A DNA stretch of 64,000 bases, from the NCBI GenBank assembly GCA_025765595.1, contig JAIVFH010000080.1, positions 62,001-126,000 of the forward strand, in the 5' to 3' direction. This DNA comes from Obelidium mucronatum. Taxonomy: Eukaryota > Chytridiomycota > Chytridiomycetes > Chytridiales > Chytriomycetaceae. Below the pieces are notes generated by a model. The model was not told the origin of the DNA and made no database searches. It was given only the letters and a program-made list of their open reading frames with translations. The stretch's first letter is position 1. The number at the start of each line of letters is the position of its first letter. Position numbers and translations under genes: made by a program. Below are positions 47,595 to 58,605 of this stretch, piece after piece.

Positions 47595-48190
47595 ACTACT
47601 CGCCGACGGCAAACGTTGTGTAACACGTGTTTCAAAAACGTTTCTGTGGGATTCAAACTTTTTTTACTTCAAGTTTGTTTATATTTCAAAAACGTTGTTT
47701 GGCGGCCAATGAAATGCATGTGCGAGCAACACGTGAGCGATCCGAAAGGGTGGGTGGCTCCTCCACGTGTGTCATTCGTAATTTCCATAGCCGCCCGTAA
47801 AGAAAACGTTTCGTTCTCGATTATACCAAGAAGCAGCCATTTACTTCATTTCTCACGGCAATTAGTTTCTCCGAATCGGCGCTGGGTATCGTATGCTGAG
47901 GCTGCTTGACTCAATTTTTGTTGCATTTTGCGAGTTTTGGCGCAGGCCGCAAAATCAAGGATTCGAACTTCCAAAAATTTGAATTTCCGCTGACCAAGCA
48001 CAAGCAACCAATCAAAAGAGCTCAAGCAAAAACGTGATCCACTCTCAAAAAAAAACATATCCAAGGCGCGTGTAAGTTTTTTGGGCTCTGATTTCATCGC
48101 AGGAAAAAGCATTTAAAAAGGACCCAGAGTGGCACTCCCCTTTGCAAAGCAAAACACAAACCTCCAGAAGAACCAGCCCAAAAAAGAAAC
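47595..48190. other. Intergenic, promoter side of the first Zn2Cys6 gene
   Basis: No gene is visible. The sequence TTTCAAAAACGTT occurs twice (about 47630 and 47683), and AAACGT-type words recur up to 48030. A possible initiation region lies just upstream of 48191. Confidence 0.45.
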
Positions 48191-49181
48191 ATGAGAATCG
48201 CCAGACAACAACGATGCATCGACTGCCACTTGCAAAAGGTCAAGAAGTGTAACCACGATGTTGCCGCTACCGGTCCACACTGCGTCACTCAGAATCCTCG
48301 TCTCAAGTCGTGTCTTGGTTGCCGCCTTGGAAACAGAGGCTGTAAACGTTCAACCGATGGGGATTGTGACCGGTGCAAAAAGCAGGGCCGCCCTTGCGTC
48401 TTCACGAATGTCAGGTATGTTTGTGCCCCCTTTAACCCCCTCTCTCCACCCACGGATCTTATCTAAAAACGTGTTCCTTTATTTTAACAGCACAAGAAAC
48501 AAGGCCTTCCAGGAATATAAGGATGAAGTTAGAAGTAAAGTCTCGGCTTGTGCTGGCCCTTCAAGTTCATCCACGCATACAACCGGTGGCCACGCTACCC
48601 AGAAAACAGCCTCGAGGAAGTTAAAACCTCTCAAGGATGAAGCTACTCGTTTGCCAGCAGTTCCGATTGCTCCTCAAGACGTGTTTGCTGCTCAACAGCA
48701 ACTTCCGTTGTCAACCTCGTCATCATCTGATTTCGATATGAACGCATGGTTGGACTCGAGCTTATACATTCAACCAAACGGGGATTTCACCAGTTTGGGC
48801 AATGATGTGTTCCATCAAGGCAGTCCTGATATAAATCCATCTCCAAATCCAATTGCCGCTCTGGAATCGATGTTACCCCCTCAAGATGATCCACTCAATA
48901 GCTTGATCATGGGCAGTTATGCTTCACCCTCCCTTATGCCCGTGCCTTCGTTGATCAATTCAAGCAACGACATGTTCTTGTCTCCCGAACTTTTTGGCGG
49001 GATGGATGTCACTGCCTTGGAGCAGTTGTATCAGCTTCAGACTTTGGCTTCGTTGTCGATTCCGTCGCCTTTGATGTCGCCACAAGCTCTGCCAAACTTT
49101 TCTGCCAATGATTCACAGCAGCTGCCATTCTTCTCATTGTTGCCTGGCACGTTCTTCAATAACAGGCTTATTTTTCTCTAA
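48191..49181 (+). CDS. Zn2Cys6 transcription factor with extra N-terminal Cys cluster (copy 1)
   Basis: Gal4-type fungal DNA-binding domain: SCLGCRLGNRGCKRST, then CDRCKKQGRPC, spacing C-x2-C-x6-C-x7-C-x2-C-x6-C. It is preceded by a second Cys/His group, MRIARQQRCIDCHLQKVKKC then NHD..PHC, not part of the classical domain. An intron at 48415-48490 (phase 2) separates the finger from the linker STRNKAFQEYK. The rest is low-complexity and rich in Ser, Pro and Gln, with acidic-hydrophobic patches (SSDFDMNAWLD), as expected of an activation region. It lacks the large fungal regulatory domain of many Dikarya factors. It is the first and best-preserved of four related neighbours, and its target genes are unknown. 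Confidence 0.88.
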
Positions 49182-49746
49182 AGGGTTGCATTGTTCTGGA
49201 AGGTGATTTGGTGGACGTGTATTTTTGTGGCTTGTCCCAGAATACAGCAGAACCCTCTTTTTTTTCGTTTCGTTAATCGTGGTTTCTTTCTTCTTGATAT
49301 CCCATATTGCTATTCAATAAAATTATAGAGTTGTATTTAAATTGTGCATTCTTAGGACTTCACGGTGCCACCCATTTCTGTATTCATGGTCTTATTATGA
49401 TTATCGCATTTGCAATAGACTGTATTTTATTCTAGTTACTTCTTTTTGGTTACTTCATCTATTCTTTTAGGTCATAAAGGGCACGCGGCTGGAAAAAGGC
49501 TGGACCCACTGTATTACATAATTGGAATTAGGGTTTCTACCCAAGAATTCTTGTTGAATCCCCATATGCGCCGAAACTGTGTCCACCAGCTCAAGGAATA
49601 ATTGAACGGAAACCAATGCGCTAAAATCCAGAACCAGTGCAAATTATGTTGTTCTGTTTTCGTTTCAGAGTCGCAAGTGATTTTACGTCAAGCTCTAAAT
49701 TTGAGTTCCACGCGCCCGCGCAACCACCACAAAACTTTGCCGACCA
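49182..49746. other. Intergenic
   Basis: No gene is apparent between copies 1 and 2 of the Zn2Cys6 array. The sequence is AT-rich and changes sharply to GC-rich at about 49715. Confidence 0.5.
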
Positions 49747-50653
49747 ATGCAGCGGCGAGTGGGATGCGTCGAGTGCCAACTACGGCGCAGCTGCGGCTTG
49801 CGCGCACGAACGCGCGGCGGCGCCGCTGTTCACGGCGAATCCGCGGCTGCGGTCGTGCGTCGCCTGCCGCCTCGGAAACCGGCGCTGCGAGCCGTCGCCC
49901 GGCGCCGCCTGCGTGCGCTGCGTGCGCCAGCGGCGCGCCTGCGAGTTCCGCCGCGAGAGGTTTCTTGTGTAACCTGTGCTAATTGCTTACTCACGCCGCA
50001 TTCTTGCGTTCAGCACGCGAAACCAGGCCTTCCAGGCGCTGAAGCGCCAGGTGGACAAAGAACGCGGACTTAAGCCCAAAGAAAGTGAAAAGAATACTGT
50101 GAAGGGAGAAGCGACGCCCGACTCAGCCCCTGGAAGTCATCGGGATTCATCCTCTCTTTCAATACCGCCCGTCGTCCAATCGATACCTCAACGGCTGCCC
50201 TTGGATCCGTGGCTGATTCATCAGAGTTTTCCACCGCCGACTCCTCCTGCGGATCCTCAGGAAATGATCAATTCTCATCAGTCAAACGCCCTCGGCAGTT
50301 CTCTTAATGAGTTTATCAGTTTCAGCGGCCGCCATGTTTCCCACGGCTACAGCGGACGGTTTTTCTCGGAACCCGTTCTGAATCTCGCAAATGATACACT
50401 GGAATCGACTATGTATTCCTCAATGGAACCCTTTCCCCTTCCATATTCTGGTAATTTAATCGGTGGTGAAGCGAGTCACTCCCTATCCAACGTATTTACG
50501 GTATCGCCACTCGACTTTTTCCAATTCCGAAGTAACTCAACTCCCGATCAATTGCCTCTTTCGGTTTTGCACGAGCAGCAAACAAATGCCATACTCGATT
50601 ATCAACCAATTTATCCATTCCTTCCGTTCACAGGCTCTCCATCGTCGTCTTGA
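49747..50653 (+). CDS. Zn2Cys6 transcription factor (copy 2), GC-rich finger exon
   Basis: It starts MQRRVGCVECQLRRS, aligning with the N-terminal Cys cluster of copy 1. Then come ANPRLRSCVACRLGNRRC and CVRCVRQRRAC, a classical Zn2Cys6 pattern. A 53-nt phase-2 intron (49960-50012) precedes STRNQAFQALKRQVDKE. The C-terminal region is Ser/Pro-rich with GRFFSEP, shared with copy 3, and ends PIYPFLPFTGSPSSS. A one-base frame change is needed between the N-terminal cluster and the finger, near 49795. The first exon is markedly richer in G and C than its neighbours, and its arginines are coded largely by CGC. Confidence 0.8.
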
Positions 50654-50934
50654 CGTTTTTGTTTATCTTCACCAGCCATCCAAATAAATATTCCTTCTGC
50701 CTAACGCAGCTACACGCAATGCATCATAACCACTTTCAATCCTGTATACAAATCATCAAACAATCCACAAATTTAAAGGGGCTGATTTGCGGACCAAAAA
50801 GTCGAACATGAAGTGTAAAGCGGACAAACGTTTTTTTTTTTGGTAATTATGTACAAACAAACCTTTGCAAAAAAAAAAAAACAAGTGCGAAAAACGAAAG
50901 TGGCACTGCTTTATTTAGTGAAAGAACTTCTCCC

Positions 50935-51920
50935 ATGAAGCCTGCAAAGTGCTTGGAATGCCATATTCGCAAATCACCGACTTGCTCCCACGACTGTCAA
51001 CGCGGTTTTGCCAAAGTATCAGACGTCCAATCCAAGACTTCGATCTTGTTTGAACTGCCGATTAGGAAATCGAAGGTGTACCCGGAAGGTCAGAGCTGGA
51101 CCCTGTGATCGTTGCATTAAGCAGAAGATAGTGTGTACTTCTCCAAACATAAGGTATAAATGCCTATTACCGTTAAGCCACTGACGATTCCTTAATCGAT
51201 TTCCCGTTTCAACAGCACGAAAAGCTACGCTTTTCAAGAATGGAAACGAAAGCTGGAAGAAGCAGCAAGCATGTCATCATCGGATCGACAGTCAACCATG
51301 AGTCGAGATGATAGCACTCCTCCCGCAGGTGAAGAGCGAGAACCAGGACCTTCTAGCAATACGAATCAGTCAAGTTCATCAGCTTTTATACAAGCTGAGA
51401 CCCAGTTGGCTCCGGCGCAAGACACGTCATCTGTTCTGGACTTTGATTATTACGAGAGTTTGCTCAGGCCCCACTCAATCTTGACAACACCACCTGAAGA
51501 AGCTCTTCACCAATGGCTCCAAGTACAGCAAAGTAACAGTTTCCGCGACCACAATTCGGGCTCTTCGGGGATTGTGGCTGGTCAAGGCGGCAACAGTCGT
51601 TTCTTTTCCGAGCCTTTGAATGCAACTGAGCCATTTATTTCGGCTGGAGTTCCATATGCTCCATACTCACAATTGCCATACTTTTCTGAGAACGGTCATG
51701 CTTTCAGCGGGAACGCCTTCAGTCCAACAGAACTGGATCCGCAGTCATTCCACTCCACAACTTCAAGTCACAACAACCTTTGTCGCCGGCATACATCTAC
51801 AACGCTGCCGCTCTACCCTACTTTGACTCTTCCCCCGTTCCATCAAATCTGCCAACAAGATCCCGAACCTTTCCGTTTCTGTTCAATGAGGACGGAACTC
51901 ACAACAACATAAACAACAAT

Positions 51921-51965
<45 letters not shown>

Positions 51966-51983
51966 ACCAATCCTTTTCTCTAA
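50935..51983 (+). CDS. Zn2Cys6 transcription factor (copy 3) with poly-Asn tail
   Basis: It starts MKPAKCLECHIRKSPTCSHD, again the extra Cys cluster, then SNPRLRSCLNCRLGNRRC and PCDRCIKQKIVC. The intron at 51154-51215 (phase 2) precedes STKSYAFQEWKRKLEEA. The C-terminal region contains NSRFFSEPLN, as in copy 2, and an acidic-hydrophobic patch (SSVLDFDYYESLL). It finishes with FLFNEDGTHNN, a long Asn run and TNPFL. Frame changes lie near 51010, between the clusters, and near 51770. The finger and linker identify it as a member of the local array. Confidence 0.78.
51920..51965. repeat. (AAC)n microsatellite
   Basis: About 15 tandem AAC units lie at the 3' end of copy 3 and code for a poly-asparagine run just before the stop codon. 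The length is likely to vary between strains. Confidence 0.9.
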
Positions 51984-52232
51984 TAAGTTTTATTAATAAA
52001 AATAGAGGTTGATTCGACGAGTGTTTTTTAATGTTTTCGAGAAGGGTTTTGCTTGCTTGTCGGACTTAGCGAATTAAATATCAGCGTGAGATGACGTAAG
52101 AGGGGCAAGTAGATTGGATCATCATAATATATTTCATGCTGGCATGGATAGTACGGATAGTAAGTGCACATCCGAATCCTGTCCTCCTCTGGTCGCGTTG
52201 TTCCAACACAAAGCAAAACCCTCCCCATGATG

Positions 52233-52314
52233 CGTCCCGCACAGGATTCGAACCTGCGCTCCCAGAGGGAAATGCCTTAGCAGGGCACCGCGTTAACCAC
52301 TCCGCCAACGGGAC
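52233..52314 (-). tRNA. tRNA-Ser, anticodon GCU
   Basis: On the minus strand the acceptor stem GTCCCGT pairs with GCGGGAC. The D-arm carries AGTGGTTAA, and the anticodon stem GTGCC/GGCAT encloses the loop CTGCTAA, giving anticodon GCT. A variable arm of serine type follows. The T-arm reads GCAGGTTCGAATCCTGT, which includes the B box. There is no intron and CCA is not encoded. The class II shape and the anticodon agree on serine (AGC/AGU codons). Confidence 0.95.
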
Positions 52315-52487
52315 TTGTTCTTTCACTTAATTGCGAATTTATAATCGGTACCTCCATATAGTCTTTCCCCTTCACTATAATCTTAATGATGGTTCGCCAG
52401 ACAGAATACATTCCAAGCGAGTCGTGTTTTTTTGTTTGCATCCTTTCTTTGTTCTCTTTTTTGAGGGCAGGATAAAAAAAAAGTTTT

Positions 52488-52902
52488 ATGAAACGAGCAG
52501 AAAATAAAAAAACCTGCCACCTGCCAACCGAGCTGATTCACCAAGTTGCCGGCTTCCTCAAGGATAACGATCTCAGAATATTTGGTCAAAGCATGCCAAC
52601 TGTTTGGCAGCATCGCTCATGCCCTTGTACACCAAGAAAACAAACAAGATACACACCTCAACAATGGGCCTTGTAACCCACTACACGTTCCTTCGGTCAA
52701 AATACAGGACAAACAGCTTCCCCGCGCTTCAAAGCACACTTGGGGTGTCTTCTTGATAGAGAAACTCCCGTGGCTGTTGTTTGGCTCCGAAAACTGTTTG
52801 ATTCTCGTTCAAGAGAGCGCAACCAATATCCGTTTTAAAGTGACTGGCAAGAATAATTATAGCGTACATCGACGTGATTATGACAGTGTTCGAGAGACTT
52901 GA
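52488..52902 (+). CDS. F-box-like protein, fragment or short gene
   Basis: Starting MKRAENKKTCHLPTELIHQV, the next residues AGFLKDNDLRIFGQS complete an F-box-like helix set (LP-x-E-L-x-x-x-V..FL..DL). The frame then moves to HLNNGPCNPLHVPSVKIQ and WGVFLIEKLPWLLFGSEN. A hydrophobic continuation (LNFLSILCCLGFESSSW) appears in another frame up to about 53090. F-box proteins bind SKP1 in SCF ubiquitin ligases. The short length and shifting frame suggest a remnant or incorrectly read gene. Confidence 0.4.
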
Positions 52903-53106
52903 ACGCGAAGTCCTTAGAATTGCCATCAATAGGATTGGCGGCTGAAGGACGATCAAATTGAAGCAACCTTTGGGAAACGAGGCACGGCTGAAGAACGAGA
53001 TGGATCTCAACTTTCTTTCGATCCTTTGTTGTTTAGGTTTTGAATCTTCCAGTTGGTTTAACGTGGAGAAGCTAAATTTCACAGGTTGAACAAAAGCAAG
53101 AGTAAA

Positions 53107-53925
53107 TTACGAATAGCCCCCAATACGAACTTGGAGAATGGAGATTGTTTTAGTGTGTGATGGTAAAGACGCTGATTGGTATTTCATCTCCCCACTTTGA
53201 GTCTTTGAACCCTGCAAGTAGGGTTGAACTCCAATTATAGAGCCGCCAAGTGCCGTACTCGCAAACCAGTAGTTTTTAATATTTAAATCGCGTTCAGTTG
53301 ATGTTTTTTGAATTATCTCAGAATTATCTTGAAGGTATATAGCAATTGAGCAATTGTTGTCGTCCTGTGAATCCATAGAACAGTCTCTGAGTGATGGATC
53401 AAAGGCATTTACAGAAACGCGGCAGGGCAGAAAGTCACTAAGATTCGGGCTCATTATCCCTTATTGGCACACGTCATCACCGAAGGCTGCAAAAAAAAAA
53501 ACAAGTACTCTTTTGTTACAAACAGGGTTGAAATCGGAGGCTGCGTGCTGTTCAAAGTGGCAGTCGAACATGATACTCCACCCATTTTTTCAGACTTGGC
53601 GCAGGTTCAACACCCCACCACGCAAGGAAACAATTTGTCCCCATAAAAGCTTGGGCAAAAAAGTACTCTTGAAACGATGTTGAATTCCCACTATACGCAC
53701 AAGCCCTTTTCACCTCGGAAACCATGTCGTCACCTGTTCCAACCACTCCTACCTTGCTTCCATACCAATGCCAGTCAACCAACATCCGATTAAAGGTATG
53801 TTTTACTTCGAGCACTATCCCTTTTGGCTGTACACGGTTACCGTGGCATACATCACAGAAGCTCCTTCCACCCTTCGATCGTTCTATTGTTGCAGCATCT
53901 AATTTGTTTCCTTCATCACAATAGA
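53107..53925 (-). other. Possible minus-strand gene, unresolved
   Basis: Two minus-strand frames here have a protein-like composition: FCDVCHGNRVQPKGIVLEV and LVDWHWYGSKVGVVGTGDDM, then SIAIYLQDNSEIIQK and WFASTALGGSIIGVQPY ending at 53107. They do not join without a frame change, no start codon is clear, and the upstream end lies under the start of Zn2Cys6 copy 4. I do not recognise the protein. It could be a decayed gene. Confidence 0.2.
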
Positions 53926-55079
53926 GCTGCGAAGGCTGCCGGATGGCCAATAAGAAATGCACCCGCGAAGAAACAGGATGCACCCGCTGTCTACAAAAGA
54001 GTATGCCCTGCATCTACTCAATGAACTCGTATGTGTCTTAGCTCTTTGTTTCCCCTTAAATTGGCCAAAAAGGCTGAAAGCAAAAAAACAAACAGAACCC
54101 GCAACAAAGCATACCGAGCGCTCAAGAAGGAGAATTCGCGAAAGCCACCGACTGCCGCAAAGGCAAAGACCGCACTTCTTCAAAAACCAGCAATCTCAGT
54201 CAGAAACCCAACGCCGCCGCTATCAACAAAGGCAAAGAAAGGGAGAAGGCACAGTGCAGCCCTGTCGGTTCAAACAGCAACTTCTTCAAGCTCTTCTCAA
54301 CTTGAACCAGCCGCAAATGTCGTGCGATCAAACTCTTCACCGCCTCTACAACAGCAATCACTGGGACAGGAAACTCAGTTAACTGATCCTATCATGCAAT
54401 GGCTCATGAGTCCAGTGCAGGCAAATACCCCTCTTCCACAATCCCCGCTTCCACCAACCGATGTTGCAATGACTTCCCTGCTGTGTCCCACACCAGCCGT
54501 TTTACAACATCAACAGCGGCCACAAGTATCAGTCTCAAAATTGGAAAATGCAGATATTCTGCAAGAGTTCTTGTTCGATACTCCATCTTCAAAGACTACT
54601 TCGTCAACGTCTACCGCTTCTGCCTACTCTTTAGCTGCTTCATCGCAATCCACAACAGGTACCCATCTACTGTGACGATCTCTTCAAACCATCATCACTG
54701 TATTCTGTTCCAACATGGTACCATGTACAACAACAACAGCATCAGCAGGTGCAATATGTTCCTCGAACAAATTCCCACTGTACATTCCGACAGTCCCGCA
54801 CGTATTCGGATTCTTCAACAAAGGGATCTCCGTATGCTCTGAAGCACCCGAAACGGCAAGTCTCCTACAATGGCAAGTGTTTCAAGTTTCGAAAGCGATC
54901 ATCAAGATTTATTGCTTGAAGTCGGTGGTGCTGGTGATGCTACTGGTGGCAATTCGTCCGTTTTGGCTGGTCCAATCGGCGTTTCCTTTACAGCTGCGGA
55001 TTTGAATCAGAGCGTTGATTCTGTGTTGGCGGGATGTAAGATTTCTGGTGACGATGATTTTATGGCTTTCTTTCAATGA
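53724..55079 (+). CDS. Zn2Cys6 transcription factor (copy 4) with FLF motif
   Basis: The finger is SCEGCRMANKKCTREETGC then TRCLQKSMPC, spacing C-x2-C-x6-C-x6-C-x2-C-x6-C. The intron after the finger (about 54030-54093) joins MNS to TRNKAYRALKKENSRK in phase 2, exactly as in copies 1-3. The extra N-terminal Cys cluster is not visible, and the listed start (MSSPVPTTPTLLPY) is uncertain. Downstream is LENADILQEFLFDTPSSKT, a motif shared with the neighbouring C2H2 factors. It is followed by Ser/Gln-rich sequence and a final part DHQDLLLEVGGAGD, SGDDDFMAFFQ. Frame changes lie near 54670 and 54880. Confidence 0.72.
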
Positions 55080-55210
55080 ATCCTTTGAAAAAAAAAGTTG
55101 GATAATTATCTCTATATTCACTTTTCTTGATTATTTCTGTGTACACACGCGCCAATAGATTTATAAAAACACTCATGTTTTATATAATCTGTGCTGTGCC
55201 TTTTTTTAAA

Positions 55211-56493
55211 TTACTTTTTGATGCATTCGCAGATGTGGTTCAACCGACTGGCGTGCGATTGATTGTGTCTTTGTGTTCGACATTCGCGGCCATACCAGCA
55301 GTCTGGACGGCCTTTAATGGATTCTGGCAAGTACTGTGTTGAAATGAACGCGAACACATCAAACAATGAACTTACGTGGAATCAAGTTGGAATCCATATC
55401 TCGCCTGTACAAGTAACACAGCTCCCCAAACACCAAGGTCGCACAGTTTCGGCAAGTTGCATCATCTGGGCCAATAGGTATATTGGGATGGAAGCAACGG
55501 TGCATACAACGAGCTCGACGTCATCACGTAGGTTCCATCCAAAAGTTTACTCATTCCTGCTTGGAAAACTTGATTCACACTGATTGAGTTTGTGTTGCAA
55601 ATCGTCAGAAAGAATTGTCGTTCTGACGGGTTGTTGTTAAAGGATGCAGGCGGGATGTCGGTGAATGTAAAATCTTGAAGTTTCTTAAAGAAGTCGAAAT
55701 TGGATGGGCAGCCGCCAGAAGACGCGTAGTAGAGGTGGCATGATGGAGTGGAACATAATTTACACTTTTGGATTGGCAAGTCACGTTGTGGCATGAGAAG
55801 GTGGCATCTTGAACAATTGATGTGATCTGGATCCACGTTATTACATGAAAATCCATCTGTGGCGGTCGAGTTTGGAGGACAATGTTGGCACGTTGTCGGC
55901 TCTTCATCGTCTTCATCGTTGTCGTGATCGTCATCATCTGGATCACCCTCGTCGTCGTCATCCTCATCATCATAGAAGTGATTCGAGCCACCGCCTCCTA
56001 TCCACCAGGCTTCACACCCAATGGGTCGTTACCAACTTTGTTTCTTGAGTCCAAGTCAGCGATTTCTGTCCCAGTTCTTTTCAAAGTTGGATGCGACTTT
56101 GCAAATAGATCAACAATAGACTCCAGTTGGTGGTTTTTTGCGATTTGAGTTGTTTGCTTGCGACATTGTGGGCAGTCGGAGTGAGACTCAATCCAGGTCG
56201 AAATACAGCCACCACAAAACGAATGCAAGCATGGCACCAGAGACGCGGGAGCATGCAATAAGCCTCGACATATTCCACATCTTTTTTTGTTTAGGAAAGA
56301 TATTAATGGACGAACTTCAAGTAAACCAAAGCAATACTTAAGGTTTGCAGCAACCTCCTCATCCTCATCAGAGTCTTTGGCCAAAGCTTTAACGGGCTCC
56401 TTTGCCTTCTTTGGAGGCGACTTCAATGTTTCGTCTTCTGTTTCGCTGTCTCCATCGCTTCCTTCGAACTGAGTTGCTGGTCGTTTCGAAGAC
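55211..56493 (-). CDS. CHFR-like RING E3 ubiquitin ligase with PBZ finger, no FHA domain
   Basis: CHFR is a mitotic-stress checkpoint ubiquitin ligase that binds poly(ADP-ribose). The N-terminus (MSSKRPATQFEGSDGDSETE) is acidic and basic by turns, with no FHA domain. The RING reads CGICRGLLHAPASLVPCLHS, FCGGC and CPQCRKQ, followed by AKNHQLESIVDLFAKSHP, a CHFR hallmark. An acidic linker leads to the Cys-rich region (INCSRCHLLMPQ, CKLCSTPSCHLYYASSGGC). The last exon, after an intron GTAAGT..CAACACAG, is PESIKGRPDCWYGRECRTQR then LNHICECIKK, a PBZ zinc finger (C-x5-C..H..H). One or two frame changes lie near 55990 and 55490. FHA absence is seen directly upstream; an unannotated distal exon is unlikely but possible. 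Confidence 0.85.
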
Positions 56494-57110
56494 ATTTTTG
56501 TTTGTGGGTAAGCTCTCGAGATTGCTTTCCTGAACACAAAGCAATTATCGAAGCATTTGAAGGCAAATGAAAGCTTGAATTCGCAACGTTTCTTTTTATT
56601 TTGGACTGGCTGAAAATAAGGATTTCTGTGTCTGCCTCGGCCCAAGTTGTTGAACTTGAAACCGTGAGACACGTTTGAAGAAGACTGTTGGCCCAGCACC
56701 AGAATAATACTGAGTAACTTGTGAGGAATTCGGATGTTTAGAACGCCTGGTGGCTTTTCACTCCCTTTTCTTCATAAAAACCAGGAATAAATCAAACTGA
56801 AAGGCGAGCTGTTTGCTGTTGACCTACAAGCTTTATCGCGACTCTTTTATTGTTCGCGTCGTGTTTCCATATTCCAATCCTTCACCCACTTCCTTGGCTC
56901 AATGCGCAAGACATTCCAAGCCAAGTTGCCCTCGTGGATCAGCCTCGGCGCAGACGCCAACTCCGCCAAGCGGCAGTCGAACCTGGACGCAGGCTGTTTA
57001 CGTTGTCGCGAAGCACCCCGGTGCGTCGCAAAAACGTGTGCGACAAAAAAACCGAAAAATTGGTCGTTACAACTTTTGGTAAAAACTGAAAAACGAAACT
57101 CGAAACTCGA

Positions 57111-57854
57111 ATGCAATCGCCGCACTTCCACGACGCAATGCTGCTTGCGCAGGAGCAATGTGTGTATCAGACACAAGGCCTGTCCGATGCGATCCAGTTC
57201 CTGGCAAGTACGTTTCAGCAGCAACAACAGCTGCAACTGCAACAGCAACAGCTGCTCTTTTCGGAATACATTCACTGCGACGATGAATCTGCAACCATCT
57301 CTGGAGGCGATGGTGCCTGGAACAACAGCTTGCTGTTTCAGAAGGATTCTCTTGGCTACCATGATCTTAGTCATGTCTCGCCCGAAGCCACCATCCTGGA
57401 GTTATCTGAATTCGATCTCCTTCCTGATTCGAAAGAGAGCTCTTCCTGCAACTCATTTGTGTCTGATCAACCGTTGACCCCTCACGATATCACATCGCCC
57501 CCTTCATCTCCTATTACCGAAACTATAATTTCTCCATCACCGCCAGTGCCGTGCCAACCTGCTTCCGAACAATCAATGAAACTCCACAGAACAAAGAAGT
57601 CGAATTCCTCTTGCAAGAAGCGTATCCCATCTCCACCGTCATCGGCATCATCTTCAAATGATGATCGACTCCGAAAGTATGAATGTGCTACTTGTCACAA
57701 GCGATTCTTGCGAAATCAAGACCTTTATCGACACGAAGCAACACACAGCAAGGTTAAGACATTTGCATGTCAGTTTGGTTGCGGCTCGGCCTTTACTCGT
57801 AGTGATGCGTTGACGCGACACATGAAAGGAAAGAGATGCATGGGAAACATGTAG
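57111..57854 (+). CDS. C2H2 zinc-finger transcription factor (copy E)
   Basis: This is an uninterrupted frame of 247 residues. It has a Gln-rich N-terminal part (FQQQQQLQLQQQQLLFSEYI), an acidic-hydrophobic stretch (ATILELSEFDLLPDSKESS) and a Ser/Pro-rich centre. The two C-terminal fingers are YECATCHKRFLRNQDLYRHE (finger 1, C-x2-C-x12-H-x3-H) and ACQFGCGSAFTRSDALTRHM..KRC (finger 2, C-x3-C-x12-H-x5-C). The second finger uses Cys in place of the last His, as in all related genes of this window. It probably binds a short promoter element. It has no intron. Confidence 0.9.
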   Translation: MQSPHFHDAMLLAQEQCVYQTQGLSDAIQFLASTFQQQQQLQLQQQQLLFSEYIHCDDESATISGGDGAWNNSLLFQKDSLGYHDLSHVSPEATILELSEFDLLPDSKESSSCNSFVSDQPLTPHDITSPPSSPITETIISPSPPVPCQPASEQSMKLHRTKKSNSSCKKRIPSPPSSASSSNDDRLRKYECATCHKRFLRNQDLYRHEATHSKVKTFACQFGCGSAFTRSDALTRHMKGKRCMGNM

Positions 57855-58605
57855 TAAATAGGAATGCAAGGATCATTATTCGTTTTTTGTTGTTGCATTT
57901 CATTCATCAATCGCTTTTTTATATTTAATTCTTCTGTGTTTCTGTACTCGTTCCGTTTTTGTGGTGATAAAATATATACCCCTCTCTAATTAATTCAATT
58001 GTATTTCGAATTGCGGATGCGATAAGAGTGATAACAGACTTTTGTTGTTCTGATAAAGGGGCTTACGTCATCTCCATTTTGTTAATTAACATCTCCAAAA
58101 GCAGGGTTGATACCGAAACCCTGGTTTTGACTAATTCGCATTGGGAGGATTGTCAAGGTGTTCCCCTTTTCTTTTTAAGCAAAAACCAAGTTTCTCCACT
58201 GTTTCGCTGGAAAGCGATGTGGGACTTGATTCTTGAGTCTCAAGAGGATATGCAAAGAATATTGCACTGAGCTAGACAATAAGTGTGCGGCGATATGCGA
58301 TCTTTAATTGTAATTTTCAGGTTCTTGCTTTCTTTCTGCTTCATACTTTCTTCGCTTGAAATGACACAAAAGTTGTTACAACGGTTTGTACTTAAACGCC
58401 GCATCGGCTTCCCGTATCTACAGATAACGAAATGGATCCCATGTTGATATTTTTTTGACGTTTTTTAGTTGTGTTTTTCGACATCTTGGCTTTTTTTTTT
58501 GTTTCGAAGAGAAACCCTGATTCGCACTCAAATTGTATATAGGTAAGAAAGAACAGCCAAGGGGGCAACTGTTAGAAACATAAAAGAGAGTACACAACAA
58601 AGCAA
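57855..58605. other. Intergenic
   Basis: No gene is visible over 750 bp. The segment is AT-rich, with T runs near 57910, 58440 and 58490. It probably holds the terminator of copy E and the promoter of the next factor. Confidence 0.5.

Noticed and set aside
52081..52330. Open frames on both strands around the tRNA gene.
   Set aside because: They are explained by the tRNA-Ser(GCU) sequence, which folds completely.
56902..57060. A Cys-containing frame (AGCLRCREAPRC) just upstream of copy E, considered as a fifth Zn2Cys6 gene.
   Set aside because: The cysteine spacing does not fit the domain and the RNKA-type linker is absent.
57111..57374. Minus-strand and alternative frames over the Gln-rich start of copy E.
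   Set aside because: They are alternative readings of CAG-rich sequence. The plus frame continues without break into two zinc fingers.
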